64,000 bases of DNA, taken from positions 1-64,000 of the forward strand of contig CATQIH010000001.1 in assembly GCA_958296015.1 (NCBI GenBank). The letters run 5' to 3'. Of the stretch, positions 54,878-64,000 are shown piece by piece. A program made the position numbers and the translations under genes. The notes below the pieces were generated by a model, which saw only the letters and a program-made list of their open reading frames with translations, was not told the origin of the DNA and searched no databases. The first letter of the stretch is position 1. Each line of letters starts with the position of its first letter. The stretch is from Cyclobacteriaceae bacterium. GTDB taxonomy: Bacteria > Bacteroidota > Bacteroidia > Cytophagales > Cyclobacteriaceae.

Positions 54878-57800
54878 CTATTTTTCAATCACGATCCGCT
54901 GGACCAACGAACGTTCATTGACAGTGGTGTGCAAGAAATATACACCCGCCCGAAGCTGATCAACCGCGATGGTCACCATATTACCCAAACCAACCTGGTA
55001 CTTACCGGCGTATTTTCTACCCAGTATATCCGTAAAGTAAAGTTCTCCGAGCATACGCATACCCTCTCCAACCCGTAGGTATACGACCCCCTTCGCCGGA
55101 TTAGGAAACACCTGTACCGAAGTTTCTGCCGGTACTTCCGCATCGATTCCGGTCTTTTGATAACTCGTCCTGGCCAACGCGGAAGAAGCCGATGCCACCC
55201 TCAGGTGATCCATATTGGGCCCGCCACTGGCTAGATTGGCCGTGATTTGGAGGATGTTCTCTCCGGCAACAAGGTCCACCATAGTGTTCGTGGTGATATA
55301 ATTAGTCCAGGTACCACTCGTACTAAAAGCCAGGCCAGGGTCAACCACCGTTCCGTTGACGCGGAGAGCGCAAGGCCGGTTAGCCGTAGCCCCATTGGCG
55401 TAGCGGAAAGAAAGCTGGTAGGACCCCGCAACAGGAATGTTGATAGTCCACTCCACATAGCTACCTGCCACGTTGTCGTAATTGACAAAACCACTGCCAG
55501 TATAGCCCTGATGAATGCTTTCTACAGATGCCTGGGAAAGAACGGCTTCTTCCGCTTCCAGTATGCTATTCACCACTGGCACAAATTCTACGTAGTTAAG
55601 ATTAAATTTTCCACCCCCAACATTTAAACGAAGTACTTGATCGCTTCCTCCGGAGATGCCTACGTTGGATAAGGTAATCGTTTCCCAAGCCTGCCAGCCT
55701 CCCGTACTAGCAAGATTTGCGGTTCCCAGGGTGTTTCCTCCCAGAATTGCTGTGAGCGATTTACTGTTGGTAACATTACTGGCGAAACGGAATTTAATAT
55801 CATAGGTGCCGCTGGCCACGTTGGCAATGGTATATTCCAGCCATTCTCCGTTTCTGATCTGGCCGACACTGTAGCCTCCACCTCTGGCATCCGAAGTGGT
55901 ACCAACGTCCACATCGTCGGTGCGATAAACACCAAACCGGTTACCGGCATCGGTATCGTAGTAGGCAATGCTTTGCCCACCATTATCGTAATCTTCGGCC
56001 TGGATGAGGCCAGGTATGGAATGCGCCCCATAAGAAGCTTGCGTGGTGCTACTGCTACCTTTGATAAATATAAACTCCTTCGAGAACGAATTATTGGACC
56101 GAGACTGCTCATTCACGCCCCCGTCCGACTTATACCGATTGATGTCGTCCACAAAGGCCGACACAACCACCGTGTCGTTGGGCGGCGATTGCCAGGCATT
56201 GCTCGTCTGGGTAATCTCTACCACTTCGCCGGGCGCAATAGCTGCCGTGTAGGTGTCGGAGAAACCTACGTTTCCACCCTCCGCCGAGAAGAGCACGCCG
56301 GTAACTACTCCGGCGGGAGTGGGGCGGGTGCCAATATTCTTCACCACCGCCACGAAGGTAAGCGGCTCACCTCCGGGGGCACCCGCCGGAATCGTTTTGA
56401 TATCCTGCACAATTACGTCCGGTCCCGGAGGCACCAGGATATCGTCGATACCCAGGTACTCCAGTTTGGTCAGCGTGATGGTCGCGGCACGCTGGTTCAC
56501 GATCTCTATGGTATGAATGCCCTCTTCCAAACCGGTAATTTCCAGCACCTGCTTGTCGGGTCCTTCGAATGCCGCCGTTGGGATGTCAACCGTGTCCCTT
56601 GCCACTCCATCGATGAATACGATAGCGGAGCCGTAGCTGGCCACGATGTTGGAGTACCACCGGATGCCGGTTCCGTTAAAGGTAAACGCCGCCCGCTCTC
56701 CGGCGTTGGCTGCTTCGTGCGCGGTGCCTCCCCCATTTTGCGTGAAACCTGCCGAGTAGAGAATCGCTGAGCTATTATCATCCACGGTCTTCCACTCCGC
56801 GACCGGGTCGGGTAGCGTACCAGGCTCCAGCACGAAGTAGTCGTACACCACCTCCTGATCCTGACCGAAACGCGTGTAGACGGTTACAATGTTCTTCTTG
56901 CCGGGTACCAGCTTGATCTGCTGTTGCACTTCCTGGAAGCTACTACCGGTTTTGGGCAGTCGCACCGAAGCAGTAGACCGCGCAATTGGTAGCTCTTCGT
57001 TGATAAGAAAATCGCGCGCGGCATCACGCGGTGACCGGTACCGTAGGGTAATGAGGTAATCTGCCTGTTCGGCTACCACACCGTAAATCTTACACTTGGT
57101 GGTATAAAAGTTATTCAAAACAATTTTACCACCCGAAGCCTGCGCATCATTAGCAACCCTAGGGAAGCTGGACCCCGGCGGGATACAGTCTTCCGCTTCG
57201 TACTTAGGGCCACCGGGCGTGGTCGGGATGGTATCCGTGGTAGCCGTTGCCGCGGCACTGCGGGCCGACAGATTGCCCGAGTCGTCGAAGGCCGCTATGG
57301 TGTAGCTATAGTCCGTGTTCTCCACCAGGTTTTTATCGGCGTAGAAAGTGACGCTGGTGGGTACGATGTTGATCAATTCGTCGTTCCGGTAAATGTTATA
57401 CCCAGCTACGGCGACGTTATCTTCCGAGGGTTTCCAGTCGATGTCAATCCAGTTAAAGTCTTGGGTGGTGGCCGCTAATTGGGTCGGAACCGAAGGCACC
57501 GACGATTCCTGGGCGTTCAGGATATACTGCACCGATTCTCCCGGTCCGAGCATCTCGGTCAGCACCAGGCTGTTGTCTCCCGCGGGGCTAACGTTCGCCC
57601 GCGAGTGCGAAGCGGCGTAAGAACTCCCCGGGCCGAAGCGATCTCCGACGTACTGGGTTCCTTCCGGCATCACCACCCGCACCGACATGGTGAGCGGCTC
57701 GGTGTCGAAGTTAACAAAGTTCACCAATACCTTATCCGACGTAGCTCCGATGGACGAGGTGCCGAGGGTGGCGGTGTTCACCGCCCGGAAGTACGCTTTC

Positions 57801-60667
57801 TTCCCGGCCAGTTCCTCTCGGTTTAGGTACGCGTAGGTGAGCGGTGCTCCGTGGGTGGCGTAGGCCAGGGCTAGACGACGGTAGGTTTTCAAACGGGGGT
57901 TCTGGGGTTCACTCTCGTTCGGGTGGGCAATGGCATTGGTGGGAATGAAGTCGTTGAGATCACCGGGGTAATTGAACAGGGCAAAGGGCGTGGGTGAATA
58001 GTCGCCGTGGTACATAATATGGTCTACGTAACCAATATTAGCCCGCATTTCCCGGTCGAACACCGCCGCAAATTTATTACTGAAGGTGCCGTAGGCATTA
58101 TTATCCGCGGCTCTGTCATTACCGCCGGTTTCGCTCATGGCCATTGGCTTGGGAAAGCCATCCCCATCGTAGTCACTGTAGGTACGCAGCGTTTCGGCCA
58201 GCGACCCGCCGATGCCCTGCGTGCCGGAAGTGGTGTAACTATGCCCGTTGGTCAGGTCGGAGAGCAACTCAATAGGACGGCGTTGGTCGGGATTGCGGGC
58301 CCAGCCGTTGGGAGTGCCATTGGTGGGCCAGTAGGCCCAGCCGGGAGCCACGATTTTCAGTTGGGGCGCGAAGGTAGACCGCTTATCCAGGGCCAGTTGC
58401 GTCACTGCTACGTTGCTAACCTGCGCTGTATTGAACAGACCGGGTTCGTTGGAGATCTCCAGGGCGGTAAGCAGGTCGCCGTAGTTCTCTAAGTACGTTT
58501 CAAACTGCTTTATCCCCTTAGCACTGACCGTACCACCCGCCGCTTCTTTGTTTAGGAAGTTGGTAGTAAATACCAAAGGCATGGTATTGAAGTTCAGGTC
58601 ACGCAATGTTTCCAGGTACGACCGTCTACCGTCGCTAAACGTATTCTGCTCTATGTTGATGCCGACCCGTACCCAGTTGCCGCTATACGCAATGCCCGAC
58701 CACTTGGTGAGTAGAAAGGCCGTCCGGGCTTTGATATTGCTATCGTCGGCCCGAAAGTCGTTACCCAGGTGCACATACCGTCCGTGGATCGGTTCGGTAG
58801 CGGGTTCGGCCAGGGTCTCTAGGGTAAGATAATCCCACACGAAGCGGTGAAACTTATCACCGGTTGCGTCGGCGTACAGCCCACGGTCCAGCGACAAGCG
58901 CAGTTGGTTCTCCCCTGCCTGCAAAAATTCTTTAGGAATGTAGAGGCGGTAGGTCTCTTTGAAAGTAAGGTCCACGTCGCTGCCCTCCAGTCCGACCAGT
59001 TGGATCATCCCGGCCAGTGTTTCGTTGGAAAACACGTCCAGTTGGGGAGTCACCCGGTGGGCGTTCAGCAGGCGGAAGCGTAGCTCCACGCCGTTGGCGG
59101 GCACCTCACCCAGCGAATAGCTGATCACCAACGTTCCGTTCTGGTCGAGCTTCAACCCTTGGGGAAGGATGCTCCAGTCGCTGCGCGAACTCCAGTCGGC
59201 GGGCACCGTCAGCGAGTCCACCGGATCACTGCCGTAGTCTGACAACTCATCCGACGAGCGGTCATCCCGCCCCAGCGTCCACAGCGGCGTGCCCGGCAGC
59301 GGAGTCGGAGGAGGAGTGGTTTTGATGCTGTAAGCCCGATCAGACAACAGGGGTAGCCCGGCCGGCCGACCGGTGTCCGGGTCGGCTTTGACCCGCACCT
59401 GCACCTGCCCCACAGCGTAGGGGACGTTTCCTACCGACACCGGATTCTCCGTGGCGGCTGTCCAGGTCTGTCCCCGGTTGAGTGAATATTCGTAGAATGC
59501 AACGCCAGGGTACCGACCAATGGAACTCCAACCGAAAAGGTCGTTTTCGTCGTCGACCACCGGGTTGGAAGGAATTTCATCTACCGCCCGTGGCAGTTCG
59601 AAGTAGTCGTACTCCCCCGCCTGATCGTCATCGAAGTCAGTGAGCAGTTTTAGCGTGTTTGTCTCCGTCGGATTTAGCCGGATGATTTTTTGGTAGATAG
59701 CGAATTGATTACCGCTGTTGGGAAGCGTGATAGGGGTCTTTTGTCCATTAATGAGTAAGGACTTGCGCGAATCGGCCGAGCTGCGGTAGCCGATGCGGAA
59801 GATATAAACACTGTCGCCGAACCCGGATACCTCCGGGAGGGTCACCGAGGTGGTGGTAAAATTGTTGGCCACCACCTGCCCGCCCGATGCGTTGCTGTTA
59901 TTGAGGATCACGGGAAACTCTGAGGCAGCATCAAGGAGGCTTTCGGCTTCTATTCGCGGGTCGGATACCTCCTCCAGGGCTACCAACTGGGGCCGCGTCG
60001 ACGCGTCGCTGGCCTGACGGCTGGAGTAGCCGATGTAGCGATCACTGGCCGCCGTGACCACAAACGAAACAACGGAGCGACCAGCCGCTTGTTCGTTTTG
60101 GATGGCCGTGGTTAAATCAATGGACACGGTTTCTCCTACCGCCCCGGGGGTCCAGGAAGCCAACGGTCCCGGCGTGGGCGCGGGCTTGTTACTCCACGTA
60201 ATGGCCCCTTCGGTCCAGTTGGTATCCGGCACCAGTGAGATACTGTGCTGATCGGTCCCGTCGGTTCGACTGACGTGAAGCCGGAGGACCACCGAGGCAA
60301 AGGAAGTCGGTAGCTCGGCGATATCAAACTTCAGGTATGCGCGACGGGTGAAAGACAGATTGTTGTCCACGGTCTTAACGAACAGCACGGTGTCCTGTCC
60401 GTAGTTATTGTTGCGGTAATTTCCGCCGCGCACATAAGCATTTGCCACGGAAAAGAGCGGAGCGACCGCTTCGCTTGCAGTCATGTGACTACTTGGTTCG
60501 GTATGGATTGGAGATACGCTGGTCGGGCTAACGTGCGTTTTGATGGCTTTGATGCCAGGGTTCACCGATGCGGGTGCTGATCCGTAGCCCAGACCGACAG
60601 TGACGAAGGTCAGCAAGAGGGCGAAGCCAAGTTGGGTCCAGGGGCTGTTGCGATACATGTTTTTCAT
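54878..60667 (-). CDS. Giant secreted modular enzyme (1929 residues) with internal GH-A-like barrel, many CBM-like domains and T9SS sorting domain
   Basis: Order of parts: signal peptide (about 1-30); DNRLRE/CBM96-like domain (about 76-230, VANAYVRGGNYRNNNYG); CBM35/6-like domain (about 234-357); Ig-like segment; beta-sandwich (about 461-620, PLWTLGRDDRSSDELSDYG) recalling polysaccharide-lyase accessory domains; barrel (about 622-960). In the barrel, ALEISNEPGLFN (Glu741) and MAMSETGGN (Glu846) look like clan A catalytic acids. Then come fibronectin III (about 1056-1145), CBM35-like (about 1156-1280), another sandwich (about 1289-1400), CARDB (about 1414-1540), two CBM6-like domains (about 1556-1695 and 1702-1825), and the T9SS sorting domain (from about 1852, VQVFPNPAKG). 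It probably degrades a complex glycan at the cell surface. I cannot assign the barrel to a known GH family. It lies 74 bp after SusD and is likely co-transcribed. Confidence 0.82.
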   Translation of the reverse strand: MKNMYRNSPWTQLGFALLLTFVTVGLGYGSAPASVNPGIKAIKTHVSPTSVSPIHTEPSSHMTASEAVAPLFSVANAYVRGGNYRNNNYGQDTVLFVKTVDNNLSFTRRAYLKFDIAELPTSFASVVLRLHVSRTDGTDQHSISLVPDTNWTEGAITWSNKPAPTPGPLASWTPGAVGETVSIDLTTAIQNEQAAGRSVVSFVVTAASDRYIGYSSRQASDASTRPQLVALEEVSDPRIEAESLLDAASEFPVILNNSNASGGQVVANNFTTTSVTLPEVSGFGDSVYIFRIGYRSSADSRKSLLINGQKTPITLPNSGNQFAIYQKIIRLNPTETNTLKLLTDFDDDQAGEYDYFELPRAVDEIPSNPVVDDENDLFGWSSIGRYPGVAFYEYSLNRGQTWTAATENPVSVGNVPYAVGQVQVRVKADPDTGRPAGLPLLSDRAYSIKTTPPPTPLPGTPLWTLGRDDRSSDELSDYGSDPVDSLTVPADWSSRSDWSILPQGLKLDQNGTLVISYSLGEVPANGVELRFRLLNAHRVTPQLDVFSNETLAGMIQLVGLEGSDVDLTFKETYRLYIPKEFLQAGENQLRLSLDRGLYADATGDKFHRFVWDYLTLETLAEPATEPIHGRYVHLGNDFRADDSNIKARTAFLLTKWSGIAYSGNWVRVGINIEQNTFSDGRRSYLETLRDLNFNTMPLVFTTNFLNKEAAGGTVSAKGIKQFETYLENYGDLLTALEISNEPGLFNTAQVSNVAVTQLALDKRSTFAPQLKIVAPGWAYWPTNGTPNGWARNPDQRRPIELLSDLTNGHSYTTSGTQGIGGSLAETLRTYSDYDGDGFPKPMAMSETGGNDRAADNNAYGTFSNKFAAVFDREMRANIGYVDHIMYHGDYSPTPFALFNYPGDLNDFIPTNAIAHPNESEPQNPRLKTYRRLALAYATHGAPLTYAYLNREELAGKKAYFRAVNTATLGTSSIGATSDKVLVNFVNFDTEPLTMSVRVVMPEGTQYVGDRFGPGSSYAASHSRANVSPAGDNSLVLTEMLGPGESVQYILNAQESSVPSVPTQLAATTQDFNWIDIDWKPSEDNVAVAGYNIYRNDELINIVPTSVTFYADKNLVENTDYSYTIAAFDDSGNLSARSAAATATTDTIPTTPGGPKYEAEDCIPPGSSFPRVANDAQASGGKIVLNNFYTTKCKIYGVVAEQADYLITLRYRSPRDAARDFLINEELPIARSTASVRLPKTGSSFQEVQQQIKLVPGKKNIVTVYTRFGQDQEVVYDYFVLEPGTLPDPVAEWKTVDDNSSAILYSAGFTQNGGGTAHEAANAGERAAFTFNGTGIRWYSNIVASYGSAIVFIDGVARDTVDIPTAAFEGPDKQVLEITGLEEGIHTIEIVNQRAATITLTKLEYLGIDDILVPPGPDVIVQDIKTIPAGAPGGEPLTFVAVVKNIGTRPTPAGVVTGVLFSAEGGNVGFSDTYTAAIAPGEVVEITQTSNAWQSPPNDTVVVSAFVDDINRYKSDGGVNEQSRSNNSFSKEFIFIKGSSSTTQASYGAHSIPGLIQAEDYDNGGQSIAYYDTDAGNRFGVYRTDDVDVGTTSDARGGGYSVGQIRNGEWLEYTIANVASGTYDIKFRFASNVTNSKSLTAILGGNTLGTANLASTGGWQAWETITLSNVGISGGSDQVLRLNVGGGKFNLNYVEFVPVVNSILEAEEAVLSQASVESIHQGYTGSGFVNYDNVAGSYVEWTINIPVAGSYQLSFRYANGATANRPCALRVNGTVVDPGLAFSTSGTWTNYITTNTMVDLVAGENILQITANLASGGPNMDHLRVASASSALARTSYQKTGIDAEVPAETSVQVFPNPAKGVVYLRVGEGMRMLGELYFTDILGRKYAGKYQVGLGNMVTIAVDQLRAGVYFLHTTVNERSLVQRIVIEK

Positions 60668-60741
60668 AGATTTTTAGTGGTTACGGCCAACGGAATGCTC
60701 ATGGAAAACCGTTCACCGGCCTGAGTGCGTGATGATGTATG

Positions 60742-62262
60742 TTAATACTCGTCGTTTTGTTCTATCTCAGGGTTGAGTTGTATCTCGTCTAGCGGGATAG
60801 GCATCGCCTGGTTCTTACCAGGCTGAAAGCCACGGGGAACCAGTTCGTCGTCGGCCAATTCCCAGCGCAGCAGGTCAAACCAGCGGTGTCCTTCACCGAG
60901 CAGTTCCACGAAGCGTTCGTCTTGAATAGCCTTCCGCAAAGCGTCTCCTCCGCTTACCGTCACATCGGCCGTCGCCGAGGTTGCATCTGTTGGTTCACTG
61001 TAGGCGCGGCGGCGTACTTTGTTTAGGTATTCCAGGGCCACGGCAGCGTTGCCCAGTTCGTTCTGCGCTTCGGCGTACATCAGGTACACGTCGGCTAGGC
61101 GCATCAAGGGCATGTTGATCTTGCCATTAAAGGTAGACCCCAGTGGAGAGTTGATCTGGCTGGTGTTGACATCGATAAACTTACGGGGGCGGTAGTCAGT
61201 AGGTCCCAGCCCAACGTACACCGTGTCGGGAAAGGGAAGAAAGTCGCCAGGTTGGATGATACTGGCCCCCACACGGGGGTCGCCCTGGATACGCTCGTAG
61301 GTACTTACCGGTACCGACACGTTGCCGAAGGCTCCCAGTTCCGCCGGAGCGTGGCGTGTGGCGTAGGTATGCCCCGGCCCGCCATCCCAGGCGGCAATCG
61401 GCGATCCATCGGAGTACTGTATCTCAAAAATAGATTCAGTACCGTTTTCACCCTGTCCGTTGAAGTTATCGCCAAAGTTTTCCAGCAGTTGATAGGCTGG
61501 ATTATTGATGATTTTCTCGAAGTAGGTGCTCGCCTTCGCCCAGTCTTCCTGGTAGAGATACGCTTTTGCTAAAAATCCGGAAGCGGCTCCCTGCGTGGCT
61601 CTTCCCACGTCCTCTCCCGACCAGGTAACGGGCAACAGCCGCTCGGCTTCCTGCCAGTCGCTCACTATTTGTTCGTAAACAGCCCCCACGTTGGCCCGGC
61701 TCACCAGCATAGCATCCCGACTTTCCGGCACCGACGTGATCACGGGAAAGCCTTTGGCTGCAGGATCAACCACAGCCGGTTCCTCTCCAAACAGGTTCAC
61801 TCCCAGAAACAGGGCGTAGCCGCGCAGAAAGTAGGCTTGTCCCAGCAATTGGTCTTTCTGCTCCTGTGTAAAGTCAGCCGACGGCGTTAGTTCGCTCATC
61901 CCGGCAATGACAGCGTTGGCCCGAAGGACCATTTTGCTCACCCCGTTCCAGGCGGCCCGCACCGTGACGTTGTCCGGGGTTATCGAGAAATCTTTCATCT
62001 GGTTCCATCCGGCATCTCCCTGAAACAGCAACCCATACTCGTTGGTAATCTGGTGCAGCATGAAATGGATTTGGTCTCCGTACAAGTCTACTTCTTTGAG
62101 TGGAGTATACGCTCCGTTGATGGCCTGATTGGCAGATTCGTAGTTGTTGAATACCGAACTGGTCACCAGGCTGTTGGGGTCGGTCTTTTCCAGGAAATCT
62201 TCTCCACAACCGGTCATCAGCCACAAGCTGATGGCTATTGTTGAAATCAAAATAGTTTTCAT
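60742..62262 (-). CDS. SusD/RagB family lipoprotein
   Basis: The 506-residue protein has a lipoprotein signal (MKTILISTIAISLWLMTGC, Cys19). SusD marks are NYESANQAINGAYTPLKEVD, LLGQAYFLRGYALFLGVNLFG, MPLMRLADVYLMYAEAQNELG, LNKVRRRAYSEP and DERFVELLGEGHRWFDLLRW, with AMPIPLDEIQLNPEIEQND at the end. It lies 11 bp after its SusC partner and should bind the fragments made by the 1929-residue enzyme that follows. Confidence 0.95.
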   Translation of the reverse strand: MKTILISTIAISLWLMTGCGEDFLEKTDPNSLVTSSVFNNYESANQAINGAYTPLKEVDLYGDQIHFMLHQITNEYGLLFQGDAGWNQMKDFSITPDNVTVRAAWNGVSKMVLRANAVIAGMSELTPSADFTQEQKDQLLGQAYFLRGYALFLGVNLFGEEPAVVDPAAKGFPVITSVPESRDAMLVSRANVGAVYEQIVSDWQEAERLLPVTWSGEDVGRATQGAASGFLAKAYLYQEDWAKASTYFEKIINNPAYQLLENFGDNFNGQGENGTESIFEIQYSDGSPIAAWDGGPGHTYATRHAPAELGAFGNVSVPVSTYERIQGDPRVGASIIQPGDFLPFPDTVYVGLGPTDYRPRKFIDVNTSQINSPLGSTFNGKINMPLMRLADVYLMYAEAQNELGNAAVALEYLNKVRRRAYSEPTDATSATADVTVSGGDALRKAIQDERFVELLGEGHRWFDLLRWELADDELVPRGFQPGKNQAMPIPLDEIQLNPEIEQNDEY

Positions 62263-62273
62263 GTGTCTGTTCT

Positions 62274-64000
62274 TTAAAATTGTAGTTGTAAACCCAGGGT
62301 AACAATGCGAGACTGTGGGTACCGCCCCCGGTCAATTCCTTTGTTGGTGTTATTGTTGTCGCCCCCGGCAGCGTCAAACTCCGGGTCAAAGCCCCCGTAC
62401 CGGGTGACTGTCAGCAGGTTCTGCACGCTTCCGTATACGCGCAGGGTCGTGATGCCCTTCACCAGTTCCGAGGGAAGCGTGTATCCCAATTGCAGGTTCT
62501 TGAGCCGCAGATAAGAGCCGTCTTCCACAAAATAAGAGGATACGCGGGAGCGGTTGCGGTTAGGGTCACCCTGGATAATCCGGGGTTGCTCGTTATTTAG
62601 GTTTTCGGCAGTCCATCCTCCCAATGCCCCGGTGGTCATATTATAATCAGCATATAAGTTATGTGTAAGCGACTTAAAGCTGTTGAAGCGATCTACGCCC
62701 GTCACTCCCTGAAAGAACAGGGAAAGGTCGAAGGCCCGGTACTTCAGGTTAGCATTGAAGCCGTAAATCCACTTGGGCCAGGGGTTGCCAATGAAGGTCT
62801 GATCGGCATCCGTGATCTTGCCGTCGGGATCGGCCACAAAGTCACCGTTATCATCGAATCGCCCGATGTCTCGGTAGCGAAAGTCGCCGGGACCTGTGTT
62901 CTTTGCGGTATAGAATCCGTCTGGTGCTCCACCGTTTAGGACATCCAGTTCTGCCTGATTCTGAATGATGCCGTCTACGATGAGTCCGTAAAAAGACCCC
63001 AGCGGCCGACCCACTTCGGTCACTGACACCCGGCCCGATCCGTCCCAGGTGCCACTCACTATTCTTTCATCCTCACTGAGTTTGGTCACCTTGTTCTGGT
63101 TGTAGGAAGCATTGGCGGAAAGGTTGAGAGATAGATTCTCACCCAACTTATTTCTAAAACCCACGGCCATCTCCAGCCCCTGGTTTTGAATCTGACCAAT
63201 ATTGATCACCGGGTCCAAAGCTGATCGGTACCAGGCAAAAGGAAGATACCCGGCGGAAGGGGGCAGCCCCACGGTGAGCAGCAGATCGTTGGTATTTTTG
63301 ACGTAATAGTCAGCCGTAAAGGTGAGTCGGTTTTCCAGCAGAGCCAGGTCTAACCCGATATCGTAGGTTTCAATTTCTTCCCACTTTATGGCACGGTTAG
63401 GAAAGCGAGACGGACTGATGCCCTGTACTACATTCTGCCCTTCTCCAAAGGTGTACAGCGTACCGCCAGCCGAGTAAGAGGCTTGGTATAGGTAGCGGCT
63501 GAGGCCGGCACTATTGCCCAGCACGCCGTAGCTAGCCCGCAGTTTGAGGTCTGACAGAAAGGTGGCCGATTCCATGAACCCTTCGTTGATGATGCGCCAG
63601 CCTACGGAGGCGGAAGGGAAAACTCCGTAGCGTTCGTCCTTGCCAAACTGACTGCTGCCGTCGCGTCTTACATTCGCCGTAAAAAGATAGGTATCGTTAT
63701 AGGTGTAGTTGACTCGGGCAAACTGAGAAAGAATACCGTCGCTAAATACTTTGCCCGAGGAGTTACGGGATTCCGGATCTGCCCCGTCGATGACCTGCAA
63801 TCCCCCGGTAAAGTTGGCTCCGGACGCATTATATCGTTCAATATCGGTTTTGATGGCTTCGTATCCGACCAGTACGCCAACGTTATGCTTACCGATTTGC
63901 TTGTCGTAGCTCAGCACGGCGTTGCCCAGGAGCCTGACGTTTTCTTCGTATGCTTGCTCCAATGAGGCAGACGTACTGAGCACTCCGCCCCCGCCCAAAT
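62274..64000 (-). CDS. SusC/RagA family TonB-dependent transporter, C-terminal part (5' end outside window)
   Basis: The gene runs off the right edge of the window; 574 C-terminal residues are present. They are the SusC barrel: FTANVRRDGSSQFGKDERYGVFPSASVGWRI, LKLRASYGVLGNSAG, FYGLIVDGIIQNQAELDVLNG, DLSLFFQGVTGVDRFN and EDGSYLRLKNLQLGYTLPSEL, ending LGLQLQF. The signal peptide, regulatory domain and plug lie beyond the window. SusD follows after 11 bp. This pair belongs to the giant enzyme, beta-helix, GH39-like and sulfatase genes to its left. Confidence 0.94.
   Translation of the reverse strand, partial: LGGGGVLSTSASLEQAYEENVRLLGNAVLSYDKQIGKHNVGVLVGYEAIKTDIERYNASGANFTGGLQVIDGADPESRNSSGKVFSDGILSQFARVNYTYNDTYLFTANVRRDGSSQFGKDERYGVFPSASVGWRIINEGFMESATFLSDLKLRASYGVLGNSAGLSRYLYQASYSAGGTLYTFGEGQNVVQGISPSRFPNRAIKWEEIETYDIGLDLALLENRLTFTADYYVKNTNDLLLTVGLPPSAGYLPFAWYRSALDPVINIGQIQNQGLEMAVGFRNKLGENLSLNLSANASYNQNKVTKLSEDERIVSGTWDGSGRVSVTEVGRPLGSFYGLIVDGIIQNQAELDVLNGGAPDGFYTAKNTGPGDFRYRDIGRFDDNGDFVADPDGKITDADQTFIGNPWPKWIYGFNANLKYRAFDLSLFFQGVTGVDRFNSFKSLTHNLYADYNMTTGALGGWTAENLNNEQPRIIQGDPNRNRSRVSSYFVEDGSYLRLKNLQLGYTLPSELVKGITTLRVYGSVQNLLTVTRYGGFDPEFDAAGGDNNNTNKGIDRGRYPQSRIVTLGLQLQF

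Overview
The window is a stretch of a Bacteroidetes chromosome, most likely a marine or soil member of the Cytophagales. The evidence is three SusC/SusD pairs (one SusC cut by the window edge), several proteins ending in type IX secretion (T9SS) C-terminal sorting domains, lipoprotein signal peptides on many enzymes, and sites matching the Bacteroidetes promoter element TAnnTTTG. I see no rRNA, tRNA, CRISPR array, phage or intact insertion sequence. Nearly every gene concerns the capture and breakdown of complex, probably sulfated, glycans or the import and entry metabolism of the sugars released.

Layout. (1) 1-5070, plus strand: the 3' part of a CBM9/CBM6-like T9SS protein, a clan GH-A glycosidase with two CBM60-like modules, and a decayed copy of that enzyme's tail, closed by a strong terminator. 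(2) 5567-7940, plus: a lipoprotein of the nucleoside hydrolase family, translationally coupled to a Crp/Fnr regulator, then a small outer-membrane barrel protein. (3) 8097-15345, minus: SusC, SusD, an Ig-like lipoprotein and a cellulase-like lipoprotein, with a terminator hairpin after SusD. A compact two-hairpin palindromic element lies upstream of SusC. (4) 15852-20717: an FG-GAP/UnbV-type gene (minus) and a fucose-permease-like MFS gene (plus), both carrying single-base frameshifts concentrated in about 1.5 kb. (5) 20985-27070, plus: a secreted Gfo/Idh/MocA oxidoreductase and a 1522-residue beta-helix protein with CBMs, paralogous to the first gene of the window. (6) 27124-36354, minus: a Nudix-type regulator (NrtR/AraR class) without an ordinary start codon, a DUF6786-like lipoprotein, L-fucose isomerase, a small gene remnant, two sulfatases and a 501-residue helical protein. 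(7) 36527-48731, plus: ribokinase, a sugar permease, SusC, SusD, a GH38-like enzyme and a secreted ADP-ribosylglycohydrolase, which together look like a ribose or ADP-ribose scavenging locus. (8) 48734-64000, minus: an HGSNAT/DUF5009-like membrane protein, a third sulfatase, a GH-A glycosidase overlapping a beta-helix enzyme, a 1929-residue modular enzyme, SusD and the 3' part of SusC.

How they work together. Surface SusCD pairs import oligosaccharides. T9SS-secreted modular enzymes and beta-helix proteins cut polymers outside the cell, and periplasmic sulfatases and glycosidases trim the fragments. The fucose permease and fucose isomerase suggest that L-fucose or a related sugar is one product, so a sulfated fucose-containing glycan is a plausible but unproven target. 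The ribokinase/permease/SusCD/ADP-ribosylglycohydrolase block points to a second, separate ribosyl-compound pathway.

The most interesting points are the ribosyl-scavenging locus with an unexpected GH38-like enzyme, the palindromic element at 15678-15777 flanked by near-identical 11-bp direct repeats, the cluster of indels around 18-19.5 kb, the Nudix regulator without a usual start, and 15-bp in-frame minisatellites directly after the signal peptides of two unrelated secreted proteins.
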